From assembly GCF_030704535.1 (NCBI RefSeq), contig NC_081813.1, forward strand, positions 2,442,001-2,506,000: 64,000 nt of DNA, given 5' to 3'. Positions within the stretch are counted from its first letter, which is position 1. Every line of letters begins with the position of its first letter. Below the pieces are notes generated by a model. It was not told where the DNA came from, did no database searches, and worked only from the letters and a program-made list of their open reading frames with translations. Positions 13,901 to 25,358 of the stretch are shown piece by piece. A program made the position numbers and the translations under genes. Source of the DNA: Vitis vinifera. Its lineage: Eukaryota; Streptophyta; Magnoliopsida; Vitales; Vitaceae.

Positions 13901-15935
13901 TATAATCAACTAATCATTAAGTTCCATGATATGAACTTACGATTTGAACATTTTCCTTGTCTTGTGTAGTTACATATGTACATGGTTCTCTTTTAACACT
14001 TTTTGGTTTAGAATCAGTTACTAGATATATAAAAGCATGGAATTAGCATCTATATAAATTCATATCCAGTTGTTTTGAGTTTCACTCTTTAGGATCTGGG
14101 TGCAGGTATCTCCTACCTTGAGAAGAAGGAAGTCCGTGTCCTTCTGAAACAGGTCAGTATCAGCAGCCTTGGTACTAGTTTGGAAGTAATGGTGGTATTG
14201 TGATTACTTTTAAACTGACTTGCAGCTGCCTCCTTATAGCTATCACATGACAAAAGTTTACAAATTATGAAATATTGAAAAAGGATTTCCGCATAAGCAA
14301 AAGTTTTGTGTAATCCATTTGCACTTTCCTTGTTTTATCTTTTGTGTTTCTAGTTCTGAAAATGTTTTCTTTACTATGGTATTTTGTATTAATGTAAATG
14401 CCTTACTGTTAGACTTGTATTCTAGAATGATATGCATTTCAATCTTCATCTCCAGGATCCAAAATTTTGGACATACCGGCCCTTGTCAGAATTAATGGTC
14501 CGTGCTGCAGCTGATGATGTCCGCTTTCTCCCATACATCTACTACAAAATGATGGAGGAACTCAATGAACACTCCTTATGGAAACTTGCAGTTCGTGGGG
14601 CGCTGTATTGTAGATGTTTCTGCGTGAATGACAACGAATATGCAGATTGGCCATCTCTTCCCAATATGCCAGGTCTTTTATACACACACAAGAAGCTCAT
14701 GTATTCATGTTAGAATCTAGGAATATATATTTATATTTTGTAATTTCAAGTTATGTGGCACATAATGTTTACGGTTCCATGGTTCCATGGTGCTGACTGG
14801 TGAGACTAGACTGGCTGAGTGTAAATTAAGAAAATGAGACTTGGTGCTTTTGAATCCATTGCTTGGGAATCGATCAAGAACATGTAGTGCAACTCTAGAT
14901 ATACACAATATGCATGGCAGAAGATCAACAAAAGTTGAACTTTTGGAATTATCTTATTTTGACTCCTATGTTGAAGCTCTTTCTCATGTGCTACAACTTT
15001 TATTTGGTAGGATTGGAAGATAAGTTCCGGGACTTCGCTTAATTTTATCTTTGAATACTGAAGTTTGTTTTTCCCTCCAGAAAATCTAATGGTGGATGGA
15101 AAGGCTCCTGAGGAGGAGATACTATCAGTGCTGGAGATTCCTCAGGGGAAAATGGGATGTGTGATTGGGAGGAAAGGGGCTTCCATCCTTTCCATAAAAC
15201 AATGTTGCAAGTAAGCTTCTCCCTCTGGGTTTTCTTCCAAAATAATATTTTCCAAGAAAAAAATTGAAAATTTGATAGAAACCCATAATAGTGTAGTAAA
15301 AAATGATGGCCCACAAGGTAGGCCGGCTATTTTTTTTTTCTTTCTCTGATTAAGAACCGTGTTCAATGAATGCGGTTTTCTTGAAATCAGAGAAACCCAA
15401 AATAGTGTAGTAAAAAATGATGAACCGATTTCTTTGACTTTCCTCTAAAACCGCATTCACAAAATGTGATGTTGAGAGGTTGTTAAAGTAGACTCAAACT
15501 CATGCCCTGTTATTCTTTTCCTTACCAGTTGGGAGATAAAATTATCCACTTAATTTTTCCTCCTTTTTATTTTTATTTATTTATTTATTTTTTAAAATTC
15601 TTAAAAATTAGATGAGGGTAAAGTTGATATTTTGAATGCCGTTATTTTTAATTTAAATTTGAAATGTATATTGCAGAGCTGAGATCCTTATTGGAGGAGC
15701 CAAGGGACCACCTGACATGGTTCGTTCATAACCTTTGTCAAATACCTCTGGTTTCACACTAAATTTTCCATGCAAATTTATCGTACTTTGATATCATGTT
15801 ACACTACCAATTCACCTGGGTTTATAATTTGTTCTGAGCTAATTACGGTTCACACGTATCATTGTGCAGGTGTTTATAATTGGACCGGTGAAGGAAGTGA
15901 GGAAGGCGGAGGCCATTCTGAGGGGGAGGATATAG
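7983..15935 (+). CDS. 3'-5' exonuclease (DEDD) with C-terminal KH domain, 10 exons
   Basis: Exons are 7983-8034, 11016-11191, 12045-12176, 12267-12317, 13107-13203, 14106-14152, 14456-14672, 15081-15210, 15677-15719 and 15870-15935. All phases agree and give 336 residues. Exonuclease motif I is FDCEGVDL (D60, E62), motif II is VIHDCKRDSEAL (about 112-122, acidic residue D114 or D118), and motif III is AAADDVRFLP (about 202-211). The C-terminal KH domain carries CVIGRKGASI with the GXXG loop at 287-290. The architecture and length match the Arabidopsis At2g25910 family, an RNase D-like exonuclease joined to a KH domain; substrates are not known to me. The start follows a TATA box and gives a short N-terminus, MAFASPHQTYIPLP. 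Intron 1 is about 3 kb and holds mobile DNA. Membership of the DEDD family is clear; action on RNA is inferred from the KH domain. Confidence 0.92.
9397..10458. mobile_element. Candidate non-autonomous element with GAGGCTTA-type ends in intron 1
   Basis: The left part (9397-9560) is full of GAGGCTTA, GCCTCA and AGGCTTAAGCCTC motifs. The right part (10378-10450) carries AGGTTTAGGTTTACACC and AAGGCTTACTCCTCGCCTC, partly the inverse of the left. The pattern resembles the plant repeats with AGGCGAGGCG-type subterminal motifs that are usually assigned to hAT-like elements. A six-base ATCATT flanks both sides, shorter than the eight bases expected. The LINE tail at 10041-10216 is inserted inside it. 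Confidence 0.4.
10041..10216 (-). mobile_element. 5'-truncated LINE 3' tail with 16-bp target duplication
   Basis: The insert begins TTGATAAGTAAAAGAG, the reverse complement of a LINE 3' end reading CTTTTACTTATCAA. It is flanked by an exact 16-bp direct repeat, ATAAAGCTAAATTTTT, at 10025-10040 and 10217-10232. Such long duplications are the mark of target-primed reverse transcription. Only about 176 bp of the LINE remain and no coding sequence is left. Confidence 0.75.
15270..15461. repeat. Direct and inverted repeats in intron 8 of the exonuclease gene
   Basis: The segment GTGTAGTAAAAAATGATG occurs at about 15292 and again at about 15404, each preceded by GAAACCCA(A/T)AATA. Between and after them lie GAATGCGGTTTT (about 15369) and its near-inverse AAAACCGCATTC (about 15448). 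The arrangement looks like the remains of a small repeat or hairpin-capable element. I do not recognise its family. Confidence 0.5.
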
Positions 15936-18085
15936 CAGAGAGCTCTTTGCTGAAGATGGCGCTAACTTATCCCAAAAGCATGCATGAGTTTGGCCTTTCT
16001 CTAAGTATTTACCATCTTATGTAATGAACTTAAACCCCCCCACCTACCCATCTTTGATGTACAAAGATGATGGGTTAGTTAATAAAACGCCATCCTTGTG
16101 CCAAAATCTCTTTGTTGTTTCAAAACCTTGCTGCCCACATCCCACATTGGCCTCCCAGTGAGCCTGGCTCTCCTGGGTTTTCCTTTAGAAGGTAGAGCAA
16201 ATGCATGGGCTGCTTCTTGAGGTGCTCGGCTTTGAATAACGGTATTAGTCCCGGCCCCTGGGCGCATCTGGGTTGTTGATAGAGATGACAAAGTTTGATA
16301 TAATTAGCCAATACGATTCAAGATTGAGTATAATCGAGATTGGATCAAATTCGACCTATAAAACCTCTTTACTAAGGAGGTTGTTTTTAGACTAATGTGC
16401 ATAGCATGAATTTATTTGAAGTTTGGTTTAGAATACGACGCGAGCCTAATTGTTTGCGAATCATTGAGTTGATTTGGGCTGGATGGATCGGGTACTGCTG
16501 CAATGATGAATGGTGGTCTCAAGACAGATATTATTATGCGGATTTTGTTTGGTGGGGCATGAGTCTGGCACACGTGGGAGTGGAGATGATGGAGGTGCTG
16601 GGCTTAGCCAGCTTGGGGATTCTAGGATGAGTACGAGTTCTAGAAAATATGGGGAAAGCGACCGCTCAGGGTGAAAGGGATAATGGACCCCTCAATGTGG
16701 GGGGAGTGTATTGGGTTGTTGTGAGTAAGGCCATTGAATGTGACAAAACCACTGTTCATGCATGTACATGAAAACCTCGCTGCCACATGTCGCACCAACG
16801 GCCCCTATTCATCTCGACATGTCCCTGTCACTGTAAATTCTATTTCGTCCGGTTCGGTGGTGGTGGTCGCATTCCTCTCCTTATCTTCTTCCATGCCGAC
16901 ATACTTGTCCATTCTCTCTGACCTTGGACCCGACTTTGTTTACTCCGGATTCATCCAACTCATCAATCCAAAATTTCAATCTCCCAATCAACTCAAATAA
17001 TTCAATTCTGGTCAAATTCCGGTCTCGTTTTGAATAGTTGAAATCAAAATCATAATTTTTTTTAAAATAAGATCGATATCATAAAATTTTTATTAAATAT
17101 AAAAGAACTTCTTAAATAAATCAAAATAATTTTTTTTTTAAATAATATTTTTTACAAAATATATTTTTCTTCATTTGATCCTAATTATGGGACAAGTACC
17201 TTTTAAATTAGCAAAATATTTTACTATAAAAGGACAGAGTTTTCTTGGGTAAGTAACTTTTGTCATGAAAAAAAAATCAGAGAGTTAGAAAGTTAGGTGG
17301 GCCCTGAATTTGATGACTTTTGGAGGGTGGAAAAGCTCCAAACATATGAGGCCAAAAGTCCATCAACTACGGCCCATAACCCTCCAATGGCTAACAACAT
17401 TAATGGCCCAAATCCACTTCCCTGTGCGTGACCTGCACGTGACGTGACCTCACAAAACCCCGCAAAACCCCAAAAGAAAGAGAGAAATGGGGGAAAAAAA
17501 AAATATTAATCCAGTGCGGCACATTCACATCAAAGGCGATATGGATCTCCATTAAAATTCCAGAAGATAATGTTAATTAAGAGAGATTCGGACTCAATCA
17601 GATGGTCCCGGTTCCAGCTCTACTGTTTTCATTTCCCATGTGCTTTATACCTATCCCCTCAGCTCTCCCCCCAATCACCTACCGCCACGTGTGAATAAGA
17701 GCGTTGAGTTCACGTGTAAGCCGTAATAATACAATCGAACCCCCTGGCCCCCCACTCTCTCCCGGCTCGGGACCACCAGCCACCCCCCCGGCGCCTAGCC
17801 GCGCCGGCTTCCCCCCTTGAAAGTGATGGCGTCACCCGAGCCGACAAATCACGTCCCATTACCAGAAATAACGCGGGAAAGGGCGGAGGGGCATTAATTG
17901 AGATTTTGACATTCTTCCCCTCAATCACGACCGTCAATCAGGGCTCCGGATCATTAACCAACGGCTCAGATTCAGTGGTCAATCGTAGAACAGACTAAAA
18001 TATCAATTAAGACCCTTTCTATATATATCAATTAATTCTCGGTTGAAGACCCGAAACATCGATTAGTTTTCTTTGATTTTCCGAA

Positions 18086-18386
18086 ATGGGTATTTCTAGA
18101 ACCCACTCTTTCTCTCTGGTTTGATCTCTCTTGAGTTTTTAATGGGTTTGATTTTCTTACCTTTTTTTTTTTTTTTATAAATTTTTTTTGGCTCTGTGTG
18201 TGTGCAGACTGCAGAGAAGTGAAGAAAAACATGAGAGTTGACAAATATAAGGGGGTGAGAAAGGGGAGGAAATGCAATGGGAACCCATTCACTGAGCTGT
18301 GTAATGATGGGAAGCATGTGGGTAGGACTCAGAACCCAGATTTATACTCTCTTTCTCTCTCCAAAAAATATATTACAAGACTGTGA
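18086..18386 (+). other. Possible spliced short transcript, function unknown
   Basis: After a GC-rich stretch there is ATGGGTATTTCTAGAACC at 18086, a potential donor in CTCTCTGGTTTG, a pyrimidine tract and an acceptor GTGTGCAG at about 18207. An open stretch follows, containing KNMRVDKYKGVRKGRKCNGN and ending at 18386. I recognise no family, and splicing from the first ATG would stop within a few codons. It may be a non-coding transcript or chance. Confidence 0.2.
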
Positions 18387-19068
18387 AGAGACAAAATTCC
18401 TGTAACAACTTGCTTGGGCTATCTTTTCTCATGTTCCAAACACCTCCCACTACCTGTTTTTCTGTTCAAAATTCGAGTCCTAAGAAACCATTCTCTGCAT
18501 ATCCGTATACCTGTGTATCTCTTTCTGATTTCTCGTTTTGATTCCTTACTGTTTGTTAGAATGTACTTCCATTATTATATATATATAATGTGTGAGATGA
18601 TCATGTGTATATGTATATAATAGTCCACCATGATTTTCAGGGAAAGCCCACGAATTAGTAAATATATATAGTTGCCACACTTGTAATAGGAACATGGTCT
18701 CTGGTTTTTTCCCGAGTGGGGTTGGAAATAATCCTATGATCAGATGCTCAATATTACAAGTTCACCATGAAGAAGGTGGAGTATAATCTTCAACCAAAGA
18801 AGTCGTTGAAGGGGATTGGCAGGTGACAAGCAAGATAAGATGGTTTAGATGGATTGGGTGGGATAGTCAAAAGGAGGATGGGATTGTCAACATCAGGCTA
18901 TCCTTGGGGGAGTTGTAACTTGTAGTTGGAATCATCTGTCTCTCTCTCTCTCTCTCTTTCTTTCTATATATATATAGTGTTTTCACCAAGTAAAGGCACT
19001 GTTAATAGAAAGTGAAAACAAAAATGGTGATGATTAAGACTATGATTAATAGATATCTTTTAGGAAGC

Positions 19069-19070
<2 letters not shown>

Positions 19071-19102
<32 letters not shown>
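19071..19102. repeat. (GA)n microsatellite upstream of bHLH87
   Basis: An uninterrupted AG/GA dinucleotide run of about 32 bp ends in GGAGGG. It lies about 400 bp upstream of the putative TATA box of the bHLH gene. GA tracts in plant promoters can bind BPC-type GAGA factors; whether this one does is not shown. Confidence 0.85.
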
Positions 19103-19105
<3 letters not shown>

Positions 19106-19490
19106 GGTACTGCTGAAGATGCTCACTTTAACTGCAGTTTACTGAAACTTTTACAGGACGCATGGAATAGAAGGAGGTCAGAGCTTTTCCCCCACTTAAC
19201 AACTTAGAAATATTAAAAAAAGTGGCAACAGATAGAAAAATAATTAAGATTCAAAATGCTTCTCTGAAATCTCATGCTCCCCATCTGCAAAAATATACTC
19301 TTACAGCAGCCCCCCACCAAAACTGACCCAGAAGCCTTATCTTTTTTCACACCCATTACACCTCCTTCAACTCTTGAAGCTATATTTTATTGGATCCACC
19401 CTTTTTAATCTCATATTTTATACGTTCAAGTACACTACCATACCAGTATTTGTTCTGTTATAACACATTGGACCATCTCTTCCCCCATTC

Positions 19491-19498
19491 TATATAAG
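19491..19498 (+). promoter_or_regulatory. TATA box of the bHLH87-like gene
   Basis: TATATAAG lies after a C-rich stretch and would set transcription near 19520, leaving a leader of about 740 bases before the ATG at 20263. Within this leader a short ATGGCTGTTCAAG followed by GTAGAA at about 19556 could be an upstream start or a small exon before a leader intron. Confidence 0.5.
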
Positions 19499-20262
19499 CA
19501 TATTTTTCAACATTGCACAGATACAATCACAAATAGTACTACTCTATAGCTCCAATGGCTGTTCAAGGTAGAAAAGTGTTACTACTGCTTCTTCAATAAC
19601 TCTCTACTTTATACTCTTCAATTTTTGAATCAATAAGAATCAAAAACCAAACTAAACTTTGTTCTATACGTCTCTTCTTTCCTTATGTTCATGTTTGGTT
19701 GTTTGAGTCATATGGGCTGTAGTTTTGAGATTCTATGGGCTGTCTCTCCATTACAATTTGCGGACAAAACGTAGTTTGCTAAGACTGACGTTAGCACTTG
19801 CTGCTTTGTTTGCTCACTGCAGTTTTCTTGATGTGGAATTAAAGAGGGCGGTTAGTGCCAGTACCAGTACCAGATTGTACAAAAGGAGACTCCAAACTGA
19901 GGTTTGATCCAACTTTGCTTCTGTTAATCGCAATAAAAGGGCTCGAAAAAACCGAACTTCCTCGGTCTCTTGGCTCTTTGTATGATTTTCAAACTTTGGG
20001 AAAGTAGCAGCTGGATCTGGAATTGGTACACACCTATATCTATATCTATCTATGTATATGTATTTCTCAATCTCTTGATCTAGTTTCCCTTTTACTTGCT
20101 CTTCTTCCATGTTTGATATATCACCTATTGATTCATGGGCTTTCAGCCCATCGTTTTTGCTTAATTTGCTGAGACTGTTCTTGTTCTTCTTCCAAATTTG
20201 GATTTTCAGGGATTTGTCTAAGGCTTATACGGTTTCTTGGTATCGAAAATTTAGAACAGGCG

Positions 20263-21678
20263 ATGGATAGTTTGGGTTGGGATGGCTCACCAGTGGTTGC
20301 GAACGCATCGTCCTTGTGGAGCAATCAGCAAAGTGGGGTCGAGCAAAGCTTGATGGTGACCAACTTGAACTGCTGCGGTTATGGGGGAAGGATGCATCTG
20401 GCGGAAGACATGTTTGATCCAATTCAAGAGCTCCAAAAAGCTCAACCTTCACATGGGACTTCAAGTTCTAATAAAGTAAGTGAAATGGCTCAGCAATTGG
20501 CCCCGGCTTTTGCTTCGGATTCCATACATGTTGTTTCAAACTTGAATTTAGCAGCAGATACCGGGCTTGCTAAGTCGGTGGCTGGAACCAATTGGGAAGA
20601 AGCCTTGAGAGCTGAATTGGGGTCTTCCCCTTTGATCAACAGGCCTTATATCATGAACCCATTAGGCAGTTTAATGGCTGGTTTTGGAAAAACCCAGCAA
20701 TTTCAGGTTGTTAATGGCTTCCAAGATGGCACAGCTGGTGTTTCTGCGACGGGCTCTCTTGAGTCTCTTGACTGCTTGCTGTCAGCAACTAACAGTAACA
20801 CTGAAACATCTATTGAAGATGATGGAATTTCTGTGATCTTCTCTGATTGCAGAAACTTATGGAACTTTGGTTCTGGCAGTGCAGTTTCATCTGGAGATTC
20901 TGAGAACAATGGCTTCAATACAAGAAAGAAGGAGATGCGTTGCGCGGTAAATGAGCTTGATGAAACAGTCTCTCAGGGTGCCTCAGACCGACTTGCTAAC
21001 CCTGGAATATGTTCAGAAACCAAGCCTAATTCTACGAAGAGAAGCTGTGATCAAAATGAACTCAAAGTTAGTCCAAATTATCATTGCTTTGATCTTCTCC
21101 AGTCTGATGCTTGCACCCCAGATGGCGGTTTCCGACTCATTTCTGAGAATTCACCGAAACCAAAGAAGCCGAGAGCGGAAAAGCGGCCGCCAAGTTCATC
21201 AAACATCAACTTCCAGCAGCCGAGTTCATCGGCGTCCTCAGTGGAGGAACCTGATTCTGAGGCCATTGCACAAATGAAGGAGATTATTTACCGGGCTGCA
21301 GCTTTCAGGCCGGTGAATTTTGGAATGGATGCGGTGGAGAAGCCCAAGAGGAAGAATGTTAGGATATCAACTGATCCACAAACAGTGGCTGCAAGGCAAA
21401 GGAGGGAGAGAATCAGTGAAAGAATTAGGGTTTTGCAGAGGCTGGTTCCTGGTGGAAACAAGATGGATACTGCATCAATGCTTGATGAGGCTGCTAATTA
21501 TCTCAAGTTCCTCAGGTCACAAGTCAAAGCTCTAGAAACCCTAGGCCACAAGCTTGATTCAGTGAATTGTGTCCATACAAACCTTCCCTTCTCTGCATTG
21601 CCCTTCAACCACTCATTTCCCATGCAAACCCATCTTCCACTCCAAAACCCTAGCCCAATCCACCAACCCAGGAGTTGA
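20263..21678 (+). CDS. bHLH transcription factor, bHLH87/HECATE-like, intronless
   Basis: One 471-residue frame carries a C-terminal basic helix-loop-helix region. The basic part [20 protein letters not shown] lies at about residues 366-385, and the helices include [20 protein letters not shown] and [18 protein letters not shown] up to about 424. The wording is that of the plant group with HECATE, INDEHISCENT and bHLH87. Glutamine stands in AARQRRERI where many plant bHLHs have histidine, as in bHLH87 itself. The conserved block [20 protein letters not shown] precedes the domain. The N-terminal 300 residues are Ser/Asn-rich and poorly conserved; [13 protein letters not shown] may be a nuclear signal. 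These factors act in the nucleus, often as heterodimers, in organ and meristem development. The specific assignment to bHLH87 rests on length and flanking blocks and is likely but not proven. Confidence 0.9.
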   Translation: MDSLGWDGSPVVANASSLWSNQQSGVEQSLMVTNLNCCGYGGRMHLAEDMFDPIQELQKAQPSHGTSSSNKVSEMAQQLAPAFASDSIHVVSNLNLAADTGLAKSVAGTNWEEALRAELGSSPLINRPYIMNPLGSLMAGFGKTQQFQVVNGFQDGTAGVSATGSLESLDCLLSATNSNTETSIEDDGISVIFSDCRNLWNFGSGSAVSSGDSENNGFNTRKKEMRCAVNELDETVSQGASDRLANPGICSETKPNSTKRSCDQNELKVSPNYHCFDLLQSDACTPDGGFRLISENSPKPKKPRAEKRPPSSSNINFQQPSSSASSVEEPDSEAIAQMKEIIYRAAAFRPVNFGMDAVEKPKRKNVRISTDPQTVAARQRRERISERIRVLQRLVPGGNKMDTASMLDEAANYLKFLRSQVKALETLGHKLDSVNCVHTNLPFSALPFNHSFPMQTHLPLQNPSPIHQPRS

Positions 21679-22477
21679 AAAAAAAAAAAAACAAGAGATT
21701 ACCCAGAGGGAAAAAAATTAAGTTAATCTAGAATCATTCCCTCAAACCCAGTTTAAAAAATCCTAACTCTAGACCCTAATCATACTCATCATCATATCAT
21801 TTTCTAGCCCACCAAACAGAGAAAAAAAAAACCCTAATCTAGGACCCATCATAATTTTCATCATTACGACGTTCTATGATAACATCTGGTAATTATCAGC
21901 AGCATGAGGACACCCACCATCCAAGGGCACAAAATATTAGACTGTTGGGCAGACCCATCTCCACTGCTGTTTTTGCTGCTTCCACTATCATTTTGTCCAG
22001 ACTCCAGACTTCGCCAAATAAGATAGATAGTGGAAGTAGCAAAAGGACTTGGCTTTGATGCATGACTTTCTTTTTGTGGTACTAAAAAGCCTCCTCTGCA
22101 ATTATAGCACTATGATTAAGATGAGGGGCTAGAAAGTGATTATCACTTTATCTTGTTTAATAATTCTTTTTTATGTCATCCTATGTACTTAAAGCTCACT
22201 TTTATTGGAGATCTTTATGGGGTTTTTTTAATGTACTATTTTAGCTAAAACCAATGCAAGAGACATTCTCTTAAGAATTGTGAGCCTGAGTCAGTGGTCC
22301 TGTCTCCTTGATTCAATCCAAAGCGTGCCCTTGGAAAGCACCCCAACCTTATTGCTCAGCACATGTTCTGATGTCCATGTCTTCTCTTTTGGCAGTTTGG
22401 GTTTTTTTTTTCTTAATATTATTGTGAGCCCACCATGCAATTTTATGGCTTTGTTATTGTAGCTGAGTTGATGATGT

Positions 22478-22745
22478 TGCAGATGATGAAAGGAGGGTTG
22501 ATTTCTGGGTCTTGTTTGGCTTTTGCTGTGGAAAAATGGAAAAATATATGGCCTTGTTTTTCATGGGTCTTTTCTAGTTGATGATGAAATGGGTTTGTTC
22601 TTGAATTTTGATTTCTGGGTCCTGTTTGGCTTCAGTTGTGAAAATTTTCTGACCCTCAAATAATGCAAGCAGATGATGATGAAATGGGCTAGCTAGCTGT
22701 TCATGGCTTTTGATTTCTGGGTCATTCCATATTTGGTTTCTTTTT
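22478..22745 (+). repeat. Three imperfect ~105-bp direct repeats
   Basis: The phrase GATTTCTGGGTC recurs at 22500, 22610 and 22712, each time preceded within about 60 bp by GATGATGAAA-like sequence. In two of the units it is followed by TGTTTGGCTT. Spacing is 110 and 102 bp. This is a degenerate tandem array in the 3' flank of the bHLH gene. Confidence 0.65.
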
Positions 22746-24667
22746 TGTCTGGTAAAGATTGCAAAAGTGGTTTTGTTTGGATCAAAGAGGGTTTTTGTGG
22801 CTAGGATCTTGTTTCCTAAATTTAGAAAATCTGTTGTGAAAAAGCAACCAGGATCTCAGGCTTGGCTTTTGCCTTTTTGTTTTTGTTTTTTGTTTTCAGT
22901 TTTGACAACATGTTGTTGCCCAAGAGAAAAAAAAAACAAGGCAGTTTGAAAACATTTAACAAACAGAATGCGTGTGTGTACCAAGTCCATGTTCACAAGC
23001 ATAAGATTTGACTCTGTTGAACGGTTGTGATATGGCTGTTGTGTGGTTGTGAACAGACTAGCATGAAGGCAGTCATAGTTGACTTCTCAACCCTACTTTC
23101 CCTGTACATTTTTTGACCTTTTAATGTTTGTTTTAAAGACGGTGTTGATTCCCAAAGGTTGAAAACAAAAAAACACAATTCTATCCGTTCACTTCAAGAA
23201 ATTGTCTAAATGCTTCTTTTTCAAATGTTTCTAGTGAAAATATATTGGGAGAAAAGAAAGTTGCTAACGCTTTAAGTTCGGTGCGTGCAATATCTTCACG
23301 ATTGAAAATGAATTATTATATTTTCTAAAAATGCTATCAAACAAACTTTAAAATGGATTTTGATTCTGAATGTGATGCTTAGAACTTACAATTTGGTGGA
23401 ATTGACCGAGGAGCACATTCATAGGTTCTTATTTTTCAAAAGTTATATAATACTTAAATTGCCATTAGAAATAGAATAATATTTATTTCGTGAAAGTTAG
23501 TTATGTTCGTAGTTCTTATCATGAGAGTCAAAATAGGGAGGTTTGGCACATTCATGTCATGAGAGAGTCAACATAAGCATGAGTTGGAGAAATACTTAAT
23601 GGAATTGGATTGGGCTTGACTCACAATGGGCCTTAATCACTAAGTTGGATTGGGCTAAAGTTGGCTGGGCTCTAAGAGCACCACTCAAAGTATCAGTCAA
23701 ATCATTCAATTTAGATTTCATCGCATATTTTCAATGATTAGAATTGTTTTTAATATAAAATTTTCCATAATTTGTCCAATATAATGTATCAACCTACTTC
23801 GACTTCATTGGGCCAATGTCCAATATAACTCTATCAAGTCATATCGAAAACTATAATTTGAGATCTGATAAATATATTTTAGTGTTAGTGATTAGTTAGC
23901 ACAAACTATACAATAAGTCATGATTGCTTCGTGATTATCGACTTATGACCAAAACAATTGTAGTTTTTTTTAAGTCAAATTATATTCACATTAGTTGTAT
24001 TTCATTGTTGCCTATTTCTATAGTTATTTTAGCAATGTTAAATATGATATATGAATTTATTTATTTATTAAAATTTATCTAAATATAATTATTTCTTTTT
24101 GAAAAATTTATTTTATTTTTAAAATTTTTCTTCTTTTTAACTTCGAATTTCTTCAGCCTATTGGGATCTAGACGAAGGGGAAGAATGCATGTGAAACTTA
24201 ATACGACGTCGTTTACATGAACGGAAAATGCAATGGGCTGTAGTGCCCCACTGAGAGATTCAAACGGTGTCGTCGAAGCTAACGGAGAAACTAATCCAGC
24301 AGGGCTGAAATGCAGGACTTCCTTATTCCCAAATCCTTCCATTTCACTTCATTGAGAAGAGTTTGTTTCTCCGTTTGTTTCTGCATTTATCTTTCTTCAT
24401 GTTTCATTCTGTATGATTTACTCAAGCTTTTGATTTTAATATGACCAATTGTGTTTGTGTCTGTTGGGTCATCTGCAAAAAGCCTTCTCATGATCATCAG
24501 TTGTTTGTAAAATTTCCTTTGTGAAAATTGTAGCCTCTTTATAATTGATTTGTCCATATGGGTTGTGCTCATATTGTCAAAATTTCACTTGCTCTTGCAG
24601 TTTTTTGGGCATTTTGAATGCAGATGTGTGGTGGGTTCTGTTGGCTATTTGGCTTAGAATTCTTTAG

Positions 24668-24889
24668 GGTGTGTTTGGTACTTGGGAATATGAATGGAAA
24701 TGGGATGGGCATGAAGGTCAATCATAATATCATGTAGAGAAGGGGAATCAAAATCCTCGTTTGAGTGGATTTGGTTTTCATAACAATGAATTTCTGATTT
24801 CTGTTCTCATTCTTAAAAACATTAATGAATGGGAATGGAATTGATTTCCAATTTTCATCCTCTAGTCCAACTTTATAAACATGGCCATT
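24668..24889. mobile_element. MITE-like element (TAGGGTGTGTTTGG start)
   Basis: The left edge TAGGGTGTGTTTGGTAC has the style of many plant MITE ends, and the right edge reads AAACATGGCC, an imperfect inverse. ATTCTT flanks both sides. The interior contains GAATGGAAATGGGATGGG and its rough inverse. The ends match poorly, so boundaries and class are uncertain. Confidence 0.4.
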
Positions 24890-25358
24890 CTTGGACTGTA
24901 GCTTTTCACTCTTCCATTTTCTGCTTGTGTATGGTCCTCATATAGTTGCTACAAGAAAATGCTGAAATTTCTTAATCTCATCCTCCCAACAATTTTCAAT
25001 CACACCATTGGTATCCATTATAACAAATTCCAAGATCATTGTTCTTATAAGACAAGAAGACCAGCGATTGTCTGTGTTGTTTAAGTCTGGTTCTAAATTC
25101 TCTCTCACCAAGAAGCCAAGAACTGTTTTAAGATTTAAGTCGTCTTACATTTTTCCGTTGTTGTTCATTATTGTTGACAATATATTCCAAATTTTGTACA
25201 ATCAGTCTGATATGAAGTTCATAATATTACTTACAGACCAATAATCCAATAAGATCATGGGAGTCAAAGGCTTCTAGATGCTAACATGGCTTAGTGAAGG
25301 ACAATACTTTAAGTAGAACCAGCTTGGAAACCAACAAAGTGATACATATGCAAGATTG

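Larger units (their letters stand above)
15936..19490. other. Intergenic region between the exonuclease and bHLH87 genes
   Basis: No established gene is seen. The exonuclease 3' UTR occupies the first part. Around 16120-16270 is a GC-richer stretch containing TCCCACATTGG, and 17740-17900 is strongly GC-rich with C-runs. The region 17060-17260 is AT-rich. A TC run lies at about 18940-18960. Part of the right half may be distal promoter of the bHLH gene. Confidence 0.5.
21679..25358. other. Intergenic region between bHLH87 and the receptor kinase array
   Basis: Contains the bHLH 3' UTR (A-run right after the stop, then C/A-rich sequence), the threefold repeat at 22478-22745, AT-rich spacer at 23200-24130 and a MITE-like stretch near 24668-24889. 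The small open frames on both strands resemble nothing I know. No gene is supported. Confidence 0.5.

Noticed and set aside
16120-16290. 7SL or snRNA gene suggested by TCCCACATTGG, a plant upstream-element-like motif, near GC-rich sequence
   Set aside because: No TATA box at the required spacing, no recognisable 7SL or U-RNA core and no T-run terminator. The motif is common in plant intergenic DNA.
17710-17937. 75-codon minus-strand frame in GC-rich DNA
   Set aside because: C/G-run composition alone explains it; there is no family match or exon context.
19073-19160. microRNA precursor suspected beside the GA run
   Set aside because: I could not find a complementary arm of adequate length, and no known mature miRNA sequence was recognised.
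24079-24342. 87-codon minus-strand frame
   Set aside because: It ends in lysine/asparagine-rich low-complexity sequence, has no homology I recognise and no splice context.
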